IMG/VR virus record: IMGVR_UViG_3300009184_000029
Location: 124,001 to 188,000 of that record
Direction: 5' to 3' (one strand)
DNA from: a virus
DNA: 64,000 nucleotides
Part shown: positions 37,001 through 43,219 of the stretch, in pieces
How positions within the stretch are numbered: position 1 is the stretch's first letter
Layout of the letters: the number at the start of each line of letters is the position of its first letter
Translations under genes and position numbers: made by a program
The notes under the pieces: generated by a model
Database searches by the model: none
The model's input: only the letters and a program-made list of their open reading frames with translations
What the model was told of the DNA's origin: nothing

Positions 37001-37409
37001 TTTACAAGAAGGTAAACTGAGTTCTTTTAATAATAACTTTGGTAATATACCATTAGATACTGAATACGGAGGTGATTTAATGAAGTTACCCAAAAAGAAA
37101 TTTATATGTTTAGAAAGTTTGGGAGGTGCGTCAACGGCTTATATGTCATTTGATACGATAGATAAAAATATTGAATTTATAGGTAAAAAATTACAATCAA
37201 GGTCAAACGACTTTACTTCTTTAGAAGTTAATGCAGTTTTAATTAAACAAATGACAACAATTTGGACTAACTATTGGCCTAATTTCGCAAATGACATGTA
37301 CACCCAACTCAAACAAACTGACCCATATTCATTTAATGAATTAGAATTAAAAGTAAAAAAATCATTGAATTTGGCTAAAAGTAATTTTACACCATTACCT
37401 ACATTTTAA
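30993..37409 (+). CDS. Giant baseplate hub protein with possible C-terminal peptidoglycan hydrolase domain, 2138 aa
   Basis: Residues 140-290 show tail-hub-like sequence (I-S-I-Q-F-V-D-I-K-G-R-A-L-F, then F-E-L-T-I-K-G-Y-Y-G-K). Residues about 1830-1890 have the hub closing pattern: M-F-F-Y-L-K-N-V-P-L-F-R-G-T-Y-Q-I-N-E-V-S-H-S, then T-Q-F-T-G-R-R-V-P, as in gp27/gpD-type hubs. The middle is a ~1500-residue Asn/Tyr-rich region of unknown fold. After a Lys/Gln linker, the last ~185 residues contain A-N-L-Q-E-G-K-L-S-S-F-N-N-N-F-G-N-I and A-Y-M-S-F-D-T-I-D-K-N-I-E-F, recalling GH73 glucosaminidase or lysozyme-like domains, with E2004 (approximate) as candidate acid. That would replace the T4 gp5 lysozyme. 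Hub role moderate, hydrolase tentative. Confidence 0.65.
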   Translation: MAKTENILIELDYDNMIVIDPNKVLNNEGFPEERNVPQENLVMYANLTCTVIPRTKLAIGTSNNTVIETINVSSFNMLNQTGQDGFNTKWTDELTGLDSIQGRGVNQISLQPKVNPQNSNDYFLSQTLLSEGKPGTIDTGLLGMKSINIKTSTNYISTISIQFVDIKGRALFGAGDNSIYSAFFNQPRPQFELTIKGYYGKAIKYKLQLMEFEFSTDQSGNFSIVTTFESYKFGILGSLGYSMIEAVSGMYEKKYTVLNTDSTPITGAAPNTDGSISTLKTNTEQSVYRGYELIGEFFDLYRKKGLVDPDMPTLTIWDLKYKLENFTTQVATSLVQESMAPLNEITKYSELLNRYLTEVSSSSPESWFKKYCDDKTYYVLNLSRLERLTLEILTDSITIPSKIYKFKPEIDTIDKQKKAISELEGIITKYNKDLNANPVLGSMGKFVISKKEVSSSVKINISLNTILTNTVTAEDINFAETYKQRFSTEPTAAQVEQLELEFIMEQVRTMQITNEQENNVKPKPINFFMFGPSQGFDYEIKTIKTKVDDQKQKIETALQNSLENSFLDKNIGFGFKPSVRNIISVIMASTEAFLALMDECENKSWSVRNNEIRKRSVLGLNSVEKNAGNIQTTDPIYPWPLYTVAKTNNGKTELEVTYPGDSSVIQQTQAFNKDIWPEVEFVEEYFKGYSQRIPYPANPLVGLNDLVVTKISGNMLDAPFTNRFYSQKSENKFFYEIWERILSIGMFSGFDYKDETSRLLLPPLSQIESTVIVQSLSNENPYLINKLKNFDLNSENYENYLKQISNRGLGESWNKYIRNVFVTDYLETESLNPTLILPGTISPSFTLPKSDEFDGYVKSTSNRFPYLGIYPFNNDLWVTLNVTNSSLFPTVSEIYNTEKNLFYDKDYFLIKSNGNYAFSNFCYVNSTNPAVVGNTFSDLTNFYLNRNNADKFLATEGKIYLNNSNNKLGYEQTTSILNTPYFVNAILDGAQKQKSGSTYPYINAAYLFINSLPVATLRETFKKLVSVENNSYEDESLIGPTLKKFSGLHTLPYTFILKYGSIWHRYKKYIETGVDILIDNSGGQITTFDNFKYAENYDPLTLNVNKEYFIGNEDDANYLSLKLRNLQPTTGPTPINVLTMNIGFYPKLIDNFHYFLNDSNFFDNYTASNVLSKTQSGDLICIKSASGSVVGKSNYLEGGGNTQLNIFAWSVVTKTDDGKYCIMPSFGGNIKQYYYEMFGDSPQASIDPDLNQPTINGSVRLFWNSPNYGYFDHNAMNLPTHKQYMKKIYPEISNQDAFGLIDYSSIEEIFSVFTKNDLDIFETEFLKFSLPTLSLDNVVRLNNFQSLMRSFFVVNPGAVNGFKNDDNGIKSFANAQFPTVLSYIKNFLEKTIVLKLGNCHSFNRDLFNTFNLNRADDIGIIKYNSYFANTPNILPYYNQTTLYQTIATNSPEAWKAFQLYIGFSSISELDYESYNTSFLFDFFVQFDVEFTEENVIKFAPLVKLYATRKIENSSLIPNDSNQHVNLFKDYITTFFSNSLDLSKQILNDTLISVRKGLPNVNVGSLSVLETVYQSNPQKVEMYDRFKNLNDGWISGSDYLNPAHTLFEDIVFFDRAGRNIGAEIYCDVNHVKNILSGALKENPVFSIIQEILNHENFSVTQNMAFCNYYGVQRPGDNINPKFVGTSDVANTLFGTFTTIDTQDTTAKIICEFNDMDSKYIDTPNDNYKFSNDSFDLIKVENNPLREDITNKADFALSSKVVGFVVDFSNQNQNVFKNMNISSRTGGKNIVTVQNQLDVIEASSGKKSASQSVSLYNFYKGQSYDVSVSAMGNALLQPKMFFYLKNVPLFRGTYQINEVSHSITTTSFGTQFTGRRVPVYSIKKITDYLQSLKIQVLEKILNETKNAQEKSQGAATVYSERDNKIINFKGGKRPTQNQACKPNEKYNTFQTDTPKQTTTSVNALIKKIEQVFPRLTDTALADYQKKVTENQNLWFIIFSIVYVANLQEGKLSSFNNNFGNIPLDTEYGGDLMKLPKKKFICLESLGGASTAYMSFDTIDKNIEFIGKKLQSRSNDFTSLEVNAVLIKQMTTIWTNYWPNFANDMYTQLKQTDPYSFNELELKVKKSLNLAKSNFTPLPTF

Positions 37410-37438
37410 TTACTTTTGAAATTTTATAATAACATTGA

Positions 37439-37445
37439 TATTTAT
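37439..37445 (+). promoter_or_regulatory. Late-type TATTTAT box before 74-aa gene
   Basis: TATTTAT ends 13 bases before the ATG at 37459, followed by an A-tract. Confidence 0.5.
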
Positions 37446-37458
37446 ATAAAAAAAAGTT

Positions 37459-37683
37459 ATGGACATTAAAACTGCAATTAATAATTATCTTGGTAAACAA
37501 GCAAGAATTACTGAAAAGGATAATGGTAATGGATTTAAAGAAGTTTGTGATTTAGATACTGGAGATTGTTATACAGTAAGAATGAAAGATGGTCTTATTG
37601 AAAGAGTTGACAACACATATCAAACAAACAAAAAAATAAAAGTAGAAACTAATAACGGATTTAAACAACTTCTAAATGGCTAA
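37459..37683 (+). CDS. Hypothetical protein, 74 aa
   Basis: Not recognised. The small, charged protein starts with a short helix (IKTAINNYLGKQ) followed by beta-like segments and a Cys pair (V-C-D-L-D-T-G-D-C-Y). The middle (V-C-D-L-D-T-G-D-C-Y-T-V-R-M-K-D-G-L-I-E-R) reads like a small beta-barrel. It overlaps the next gene by 8 bases, so the two are likely made together. Given the late-type box it may be a minor virion or assembly factor. Confidence 0.65.
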   Translation: MDIKTAINNYLGKQARITEKDNGNGFKEVCDLDTGDCYTVRMKDGLIERVDNTYQTNKKIKVETNNGFKQLLNG

Positions 37684-38335
37684 TAAAATATCTGAAAAAA
37701 TATTGTCTGAATTGGCAAGACACAAAAGTATTAATAATTACTTAATGGAACAACCTGTTCCACCACCGCCACCACCTCCACCCGCACCTGACGCTGGTGC
37801 TGTTCCACCACCACCTGCACCTGATGCCGCCGCACCTGCTCCTGCACCTGCACCTGCTGAAGATGCTAATAAAGTTGATGTTACTAAAGACCCAGATGTT
37901 GAAAAAATTGGTGACGAAAAAAGTAAAAAGAAAGACGATAAAGGTGATGAAGAAATTGAAGTCACAGATTTAGTTACATCTCAAAAAAATATTGAGGGGA
38001 AACAAGAAGAGTACTTTGAAAATTTATTTAAACAATTACAAGATTTAGAAAGTAGATTAACTGATATGGACTCAATCGTAAATAAATTAAACGATATTGA
38101 AGCTAAAATTGAAAAATATAGAGTTAAAAGTCCTGAAGAAAAATTGGAACTTAGAAGTATTGATTCTGCACCATTTAATCAAAAACTATCTCAATTCTTT
38201 CAAGATAAAGAAGAAGATTTAGAAGCAACAGGGAAAGAGTATATTCTAACTTCTGATGAAGTTGAGGACTTTAGTCCTGATGAAATCAGAGGAAGTTTCA
38301 CACAGGCTCCTGACCAAGAATTCAAAAAATACTAA
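37676..38335 (+). CDS. Proline-rich coiled-coil protein, 219 aa
   Basis: Not assigned to a family. Residues 1-26 form an N-terminal helix ending N-Y-L-M-E-Q, then comes a low-complexity Pro/Ala linker (about residues 28-61, with a run of eight prolines), an acidic/Lys segment, a coiled coil (about 105-150, heptads such as L-F-K-Q-L-Q-D-L-E-S-R-L and I-V-N-K-L-N-D-I-E-A-K-I) and an acidic C-terminus. The L-M-E|Q after the first helix loosely recalls prohead-protease sites, so a core or internal head protein is one possibility; a tail assembly factor is another. It is the last late gene before the replication module. Confidence 0.65.
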   Translation: MANKISEKILSELARHKSINNYLMEQPVPPPPPPPPAPDAGAVPPPPAPDAAAPAPAPAPAEDANKVDVTKDPDVEKIGDEKSKKKDDKGDEEIEVTDLVTSQKNIEGKQEEYFENLFKQLQDLESRLTDMDSIVNKLNDIEAKIEKYRVKSPEEKLELRSIDSAPFNQKLSQFFQDKEEDLEATGKEYILTSDEVEDFSPDEIRGSFTQAPDQEFKKY

Positions 38336-38342
38336 TTAGTAT

Positions 38343-38373
38343 TTGACAAAAACGGCTGACACACTTACATTTG
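38343..38373 (+). promoter_or_regulatory. Bacteroidota-type promoter before ssDNA-binding protein gene
   Basis: TTG (38343-38345, as TTGACAAAA) and a perfect TAnnTTTG box (TACATTTG, 38366-38373) are separated by 20 bases, the expected Bacteroidota -33/-7 geometry. The ATG is 27 bases further on. Confidence 0.75.
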
Positions 38374-38400
38374 TTTATTAACTATTAATTTATATATATC

Positions 38401-39243
38401 ATGGCGACAAATTCACTAGATGCTGTACTCGCTCAGTATGAAAAAGCGAAAAGTGGAGGAAACTCTACAAACAAAATGTCTCAAGAAGACAGAATGAAAA
38501 AATATTTTGCGGCGATATTGACGCAGAATGAAACATCGGGACAGAAACGTCTTCGTATTTTACCAACCCCTGATGGGTCATCACCTTTTAAAGAGGTATG
38601 GTACCATGAGGTACAAGTTGAGGGTAAATGGAATAAAATCTATGACCCAGGTAAAAACAATAACGAGCGTTCACCTTTGACTGAAATTCATGACGAATTG
38701 ATGTCAACAGGTAAAGAGTCCGATAAGGAACTTGCTAAATCTTACAAACCACGTAAATTCTACATCGTTAAGGTTATTGACCGAGATAACGAAGCGGATG
38801 GAGTGAAGTTTTGGAGATTTAAACACAACTACAAGAACGAAGGTATTCTTGACAAAATCATTCCAATTTGGAAGGCTAAAGGTGATATTACTGACCCTGT
38901 TAATGGTCGTGATTTAATCATTGAGTTAGCTAAGGCTAAGACTCCAAAAGGAGCAACTTACACAGTTATTCAAACTGTAATGCATGATGACCCATCTCCT
39001 GTTCACACAGATGCGGAAACTGCTAAGACATGGACTGAAGACCCACTTACTTGGGCTGACGTTTACTCTAAAAAACCTGTTGAATATTTGGAAGCTATTG
39101 CTCGTGGAGAAACTCCAAGATGGTCTTCAGAATTAGGTAAATATGTTTACGGTGATGAGGCATCAGAAATGAGTGTTGGTGGAGGTATGACAATCTCTGA
39201 CCCTCAGGCAGATGCTGAACCTGATGGTGACTTACCATTCTAA
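38401..39243 (+). CDS. 32: Single-stranded DNA-binding protein (gp32-like), 280 aa
   Basis: Coats ssDNA during replication and recombination and contacts replisome partners through its C-terminus. The core contains R-L-R-I-L-P-T-P, a W-Y-H-E-V...V-Y/I-Y-D-P-G-K segment and Y-K-P-R-K-F-Y-I-V-K-V-I-D-R, as in T4 gp32 OB-fold proteins; length is near T4's 301 aa. There is no cysteine anywhere, so the T4 zinc site is lost. The C-terminus is acidic and ends D-G-D-L-P-F, like the bacterial SSB tip (DDDIPF), rather than the T4 tail. Promoter at 38343 and a terminator at 39249 make it a single-gene unit, fitting high-level synthesis. CGT Arg codons are frequent. Confidence 0.88.
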   Translation: MATNSLDAVLAQYEKAKSGGNSTNKMSQEDRMKKYFAAILTQNETSGQKRLRILPTPDGSSPFKEVWYHEVQVEGKWNKIYDPGKNNNERSPLTEIHDELMSTGKESDKELAKSYKPRKFYIVKVIDRDNEADGVKFWRFKHNYKNEGILDKIIPIWKAKGDITDPVNGRDLIIELAKAKTPKGATYTVIQTVMHDDPSPVHTDAETAKTWTEDPLTWADVYSKKPVEYLEAIARGETPRWSSELGKYVYGDEASEMSVGGGMTISDPQADAEPDGDLPF

Positions 39244-39248
39244 TTTAT

Positions 39249-39295
39249 ATGGATGGACACTTGAATTGACAAAGTGTCCATCCATTCTTATTTTT
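39249..39295 (+). terminator. Terminator hairpin after ssDNA-binding protein gene
   Basis: A perfect 14-bp stem, ATGGATGGACACTT (39249-39262) with AAGTGTCCATCCAT (39272-39285), has a 9-base loop and is followed by TCTTATTTTT. The U-tract is interrupted, so termination may be partial. Confidence 0.8.
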
Positions 39296-39296
39296 A
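39266..39296 (+). promoter_or_regulatory. Bacteroidota-type promoter for uvsX, overlapping the terminator
   Basis: TTGACAAAG starts at 39266 inside the hairpin loop; TATTTTTA (39289-39296, one mismatch to TAnnTTTG) lies 20 bases downstream. Same geometry as the promoters at 9408 and 38343. Confidence 0.5.
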
Positions 39297-39324
39297 TACA
39301 AACAATTTAAACGAATAGACATTT

Positions 39325-40323
39325 ATGGCAATAAAGAAAAAAGAATTTTCATTAGATGCAATCAAAGACAAGTATTCTACAAAAACTAAATACAAAGACA
39401 CGGAGTTCTATGAAGTCGATGAAGCTTTTCATAGTAGTTGCGGTTTACCTGGTCCTGCTTTGGGTAACATCAATATGTTCTTGGGGCACTCAAATTCTTC
39501 CAAAACGACGGCTCTTGTCAAAGCAGCTGTGTCTGCTCAGAAGAAGGGGCATTTGCCTGTTTTCATTATCACGGAAAAAAAATGGAGTTGGGACCATGCA
39601 GTTGAACTCGGTTTGGTGGCGGAGATAACTGATGGTGAGTGGGACGGACAGTTCATATTCAACGATAACTTCGATTACATCGAACAAGTAACTGACTATA
39701 TCAATGAATTATTGGATGAACAGGAAAAAGGTAATATCCCTTATTCTCTTTGTTTCCTTTGGGATTCAGTAGGTTCAGTACCTTGTAAGATGACATTTGA
39801 TGGTAAAGGTGGTAAACAACACAATGCATCTGTATTAGCTGATAAGATTGGTATGGGAATCCAAGCTCGTATTACTAAATCTCGTAAAGAAGATTATCCA
39901 TATACAAATACAATGGTGGTAGTTAATCAACCTTGGGTTGAGTTACCTGACAATCCATTCGGACAACCAACAATTAAAGCAAAAGGTGGTGAAGCTCTTT
40001 GGTTAGCATCGGCTCTTGTGTTTTTGTTTGGTAATCAGAAAAATGCGGGTATCAACCACATTACCGCAACTAAAAATGGTAGAACGGTATCTTACGCAAT
40101 TAGAACTAAAATTTCTGTCCTAAAGAACCACATTAATGGATTAGGATATAAAGATGGTAAGATTATTGCAACACCACAAGGGTATATTGCGGATACCAAA
40201 GAGGCTCTTGAGGAGTATAAAAAACAATATTCACAATATTGGAACGCAATTCTTTCAGGTACTGGGGAAATTACCCTTGATGAATCTGAAGAAACTTTTG
40301 ACAACGAAAACGAACCATTTTAA
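39325..40323 (+). CDS. uvsX: RecA-like recombinase UvsX, 332 aa
   Basis: Strand-exchange ATPase for recombination-dependent replication and repair. Walker A is G-H-S-N-S-S-K-T-T (54-62); the Gly usually before the Lys is Ser, a relaxed P-loop also seen in T4 UvsX (Phe there). Walker B is L-C-F-L-W-D-S (D147). Then come V-V-V-N-Q-P-W near residue 197 and K-G-G-E-A-L, the DNA-binding/ATP-sensing part. The C-terminus is acidic and ends N-E-N-E-P-F. Length is close to T4 UvsX (391 aa) minus part of the C-terminal domain. A partner UvsY is not obvious; the 151-aa gene at 41340 is a candidate by position only. Confidence 0.9.
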   Translation: MAIKKKEFSLDAIKDKYSTKTKYKDTEFYEVDEAFHSSCGLPGPALGNINMFLGHSNSSKTTALVKAAVSAQKKGHLPVFIITEKKWSWDHAVELGLVAEITDGEWDGQFIFNDNFDYIEQVTDYINELLDEQEKGNIPYSLCFLWDSVGSVPCKMTFDGKGGKQHNASVLADKIGMGIQARITKSRKEDYPYTNTMVVVNQPWVELPDNPFGQPTIKAKGGEALWLASALVFLFGNQKNAGINHITATKNGRTVSYAIRTKISVLKNHINGLGYKDGKIIATPQGYIADTKEALEEYKKQYSQYWNAILSGTGEITLDESEETFDNENEPF

Positions 40324-40332
40324 TTATTGTTC

Positions 40333-41328
40333 GTGAAAAAAACACTACTTGTCGACGGAAACAATTTGATGAAAATTGGATTTCACGGTCTGAAAGATTA
40401 CTTTCATAACGGTGAACACATCGGAGCTTTGTATCACTTTATGAATACACTTCGTAAATTCATTGATGAACAAAACTTTGACAAGGTGGTAGTATTTTGG
40501 GATGGTGAAGACTCCACAAGTTTACGTGGGGTTCTTTACCCCAAATACAAACAAAATCGTAGATTAACAATGGAGGACTCAATCTTTATGTCCTACCTAA
40601 AACAAAAAAATCGTATTAAACAATATCTTGAGGAAGTTTACATTAGACAACTTGAGATAAGTGGTAGAGAAGCGGATGATTTAATCGCTCACTATTGTCA
40701 TGTTTCCGAAAATGAACAGAAATTAATATTTTCGTCAGATAGGGATTTAACCCAACTTATTTCTGAAAAGGTGTCAGTATATTCACCATCTATTAAAGCT
40801 ACTTTTAAACATGGTGACAAGATTAAATTTGATGATTTTGAATTCCCTCATTACAATGTCAAAACATTAAAAATATTAACAGGTGATAAATCTGATAATA
40901 TTGAGGGTATATACCTACTTGGTGAAAAAACATTAGTAAAATTTTTTCCTGAGATACTTGAAAAAGAGGTAACTTATTCCGATATTTTAACAAGAGCTGA
41001 AGATTTATTAAAAGAACAAAAAGATAACCAAACTCTTAAAAATCTTCTAACAGGTAAAACAAAATCAGGTATATTTGAAAACGAATTTTTTGAAGTAAAT
41101 GAGCAAATCGTTGATTTATCAAACCCACTCCTCAAAGACGAGGACAAAGAAGAGATTTCCCAAATTGTTAACGAAACATTAGAAGCCGAAGGTAGAAGTT
41201 ATAAGAATATAATCCGTTATATGGTTGAGGACGGAATATTCAAATACCTACCTAAGGGTGACGATTCGTGGACATATTTTTTAAAACCGTTTATGAAACT
41301 AACAAGAAAAGAAAAACACAAAAAGTAA
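40333..41328 (+). CDS. rnh: 5'-3' exonuclease / RNase H (FEN family, T4 Rnh-like), 331 aa
   Basis: Removes RNA primers or flaps. N-terminal metal-site motifs of the FEN family: L-L-V-D-G-N-N-L near the start, V-V-V-F-W-D-G-E-D-S near residue 55, S-G-R-E-A-D-D-L-I around residue 111, F-S-S-D-R-D-L-T-Q-L around residue 134, then L-T-G-D-K-S-D-N-I-E-G-I, the helix-hairpin-helix metal loop. I start at GTG 40333 (9 bases after uvsX) because it gives a family-typical N-terminus (VKKTLLVDGNN, first codon read as Met); TTG at 40327 is the alternative. The product's length fits T4 RNase H (305 aa). Confidence 0.88.
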   Translation: MKKTLLVDGNNLMKIGFHGLKDYFHNGEHIGALYHFMNTLRKFIDEQNFDKVVVFWDGEDSTSLRGVLYPKYKQNRRLTMEDSIFMSYLKQKNRIKQYLEEVYIRQLEISGREADDLIAHYCHVSENEQKLIFSSDRDLTQLISEKVSVYSPSIKATFKHGDKIKFDDFEFPHYNVKTLKILTGDKSDNIEGIYLLGEKTLVKFFPEILEKEVTYSDILTRAEDLLKEQKDNQTLKNLLTGKTKSGIFENEFFEVNEQIVDLSNPLLKDEDKEEISQIVNETLEAEGRSYKNIIRYMVEDGIFKYLPKGDDSWTYFLKPFMKLTRKEKHKK

Positions 41329-41339
41329 AAAAAACAATT

Positions 41340-41795
41340 ATGAAAGAACAACAAGACATTACGAAATTAGAATTCTTAATGACAGTTAACGACAATTTTA
41401 TTGTCCAAAGATTTTTCAACGTTAAAGATTACAATTCAAAATCTTCAAAATCTGTTGAAGTTATCGACCTATTAAATAATTTGGTTGATAGCCTAAAAGA
41501 TGATTTTAAGATGAAGACTGTAACATACATGTTGGATAACCAGTATCAAATTTCAGAAGACCCTGAGATTCTTAACACGTCATTCACTGACGGTCCTGAA
41601 ATGTTTAACATTTACATTAAGAATGGTGACAATGTAATGATGCATTATGGGTTTGATGCTAAATTGTATCCACCTAAAATTAGATATACAGTAGATATTA
41701 GACCTTATCTAAAATCTTTGTTGAATGACTTAACTTATGTTATGTCAAGAAAAAAATTAACACACGAAATGTTGGGGTATCAACTTGTTCGTTGA
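41340..41795 (+). CDS. Hypothetical protein in replication module, 151 aa
   Basis: Not recognised. I use the ATG at 41340; the upstream alternative (41268) would overlap the exonuclease gene by 61 bases and adds an unlikely Lys-rich peptide. The sequence is mixed alpha/beta with no Cys and no nucleotide-binding motif. Features include a helical segment with S-V-E-V-I-D-L-L-N-N-L-V-D-S-L, a Tyr/Met-rich strand region, and a C-terminal helix L-K-S-L-L-N-D-L-T-Y-V-M. Its place between FEN nuclease and replicative helicase suggests an accessory replication or recombination factor (loader or mediator). Confidence 0.7.
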   Translation: MKEQQDITKLEFLMTVNDNFIVQRFFNVKDYNSKSSKSVEVIDLLNNLVDSLKDDFKMKTVTYMLDNQYQISEDPEILNTSFTDGPEMFNIYIKNGDNVMMHYGFDAKLYPPKIRYTVDIRPYLKSLLNDLTYVMSRKKLTHEMLGYQLVR

Positions 41796-41820
41796 TATTT
41801 AATTAAAAAAGGGATTTATT

Positions 41821-43191
41821 ATGGCTGACAAAAATTTTGAATATTTAGGAGACACTTTTCAATTACAATTACTTAATCAAATTGTAATTGATAAGGATTT
41901 CGCCCACTCTATTATCGAGGTAATGGAACCGGGTTATTTTGAGAACAAGTACTATAAGTTATTTGTTCAAATGGTTAAAGAATATTATTCAAAATTTGAG
42001 CATACCCCTAGTTTCGACACACTCCAACAAAAAGCTAAAAGTGAAATTAGTCAAGAATTATTATTAAAGATAACCTTAGACACAATTAATGATATAAAAA
42101 ACATATCTGATGATGGAAGTCAGTTTGTTCAAGAAAAGGCTCTTAAATTCTGTAAACAACAAGAATTACAGAAAGTTATGGATAAGGCCAAAAAAATAAT
42201 TGAACATGGTGAATTTGAAAATTACGATACTTTAGAGGAGATGGTTCGTGAAGCGTTACAAGTTGGTAATGTTGATAGAGGGACTGGGGATGTTTTTGAA
42301 AATTTGGATGATGTTTTAGCCGATGACTATAGACACCCAATTCCAATGGGAATACCGGGTATTGATAACTTACTAAAAGGAGGACTTGCAAAAGGTGAAA
42401 TTGGTGTGATATTGGCTCCAACAGGAGTTGGTAAATCAACACTAACTACAAAAATTGCGAATAACGCTTTTAATCTTGGGTTTAATGTGTTACAAATATT
42501 TTTTGAGGATAATTTTAAAATTATACAAAGAAAACATTTTACATGTTGGACAGGTATTGCACCTGACGACCTTGGAAATCATAAAGAAAAAGTGTTAGAG
42601 AAAGTTGCGGAGATTAAAGAAACAATGACTAATAAGTTAATTATGAAGAAGTTACCTTCAGATACATTAACTATGGGTCAGATTAAAAATCAAATCCGTA
42701 AAATGATTGCTGATGGTATCCACGTTGATATGGTCATATTAGATTATATCGATTGTGTTACACCTGAAAAGGCTTTAGAAGATGAATGGAAATCTGAAGG
42801 TTCGGTTATGAGAGCGTTTGAGGCGATGTGTCATGAATTGAATATCGTTGGATGGACCGCAACACAGGGTAATAGAAGTTCAATATCATCAGATGTTGTA
42901 ACAACTGACCAAATGGGTGGTTCAATTAAAAAGGCTCAAGTTGGTCACGTTATTATTACTGTGGCAAAATCATTACAACAAAAAGAGTTAAACCTTGCAA
43001 CAATCGCGATTACAAAATCAAGGATTGGTAAAGATGGTGTTGTATTTGAGAATTGTAAATTTAACAATGAAATGTTAGAAATTGATACAGAAAGTACCAC
43101 AACATTCTTAGGACTTGAAGAACAAAAAGAGGAGAGGAATCGAAATAGGATTAAGGAAATTATGGATAAAAGAAAACAACAACAAGTATAA
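41821..43191 (+). CDS. 41: Replicative DNA helicase (DnaB family, gp41-like), 456 aa
   Basis: Hexameric 5'-3' helicase at the fork. The N-terminal domain (1-150) is helical, as in DnaB/gp41. Walker A A-P-T-G-V-G-K-S-T is near residues 199-208, Walker B V-D-M-V-I-L-D-Y-I-D near 302-311, followed by G-W-T-A-T-Q-G-N-R-S and a C-terminal arginine-finger region (A-I-T-K-S-R-I-G-K-D-G). The C-terminus is charged (E-E-Q-K-E-E-R-N-R-N-R). No primase gene is in the window. The A-rich leader carries AAAAAAGGG about 9 bases before the ATG, one of few Shine-Dalgarno-like sequences here. Confidence 0.93.
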   Translation: MADKNFEYLGDTFQLQLLNQIVIDKDFAHSIIEVMEPGYFENKYYKLFVQMVKEYYSKFEHTPSFDTLQQKAKSEISQELLLKITLDTINDIKNISDDGSQFVQEKALKFCKQQELQKVMDKAKKIIEHGEFENYDTLEEMVREALQVGNVDRGTGDVFENLDDVLADDYRHPIPMGIPGIDNLLKGGLAKGEIGVILAPTGVGKSTLTTKIANNAFNLGFNVLQIFFEDNFKIIQRKHFTCWTGIAPDDLGNHKEKVLEKVAEIKETMTNKLIMKKLPSDTLTMGQIKNQIRKMIADGIHVDMVILDYIDCVTPEKALEDEWKSEGSVMRAFEAMCHELNIVGWTATQGNRSSISSDVVTTDQMGGSIKKAQVGHVIITVAKSLQQKELNLATIAITKSRIGKDGVVFENCKFNNEMLEIDTESTTTFLGLEEQKEERNRNRIKEIMDKRKQQQV

Positions 43192-43219
43192 TTATTAAAA
43201 CAGAAACAGAAAAAAAATT

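Noticed and set aside
37738-37965. Antisense ORF rich in Gly and Ala
   Set aside because: It is the mirror of the Pro/Ala linker codons in the plus-strand gene; no independent support.
41268-41339. Upstream start for the 151-aa gene
   Set aside because: It overlaps the exonuclease gene by 61 bases and encodes an atypical Lys-rich peptide.
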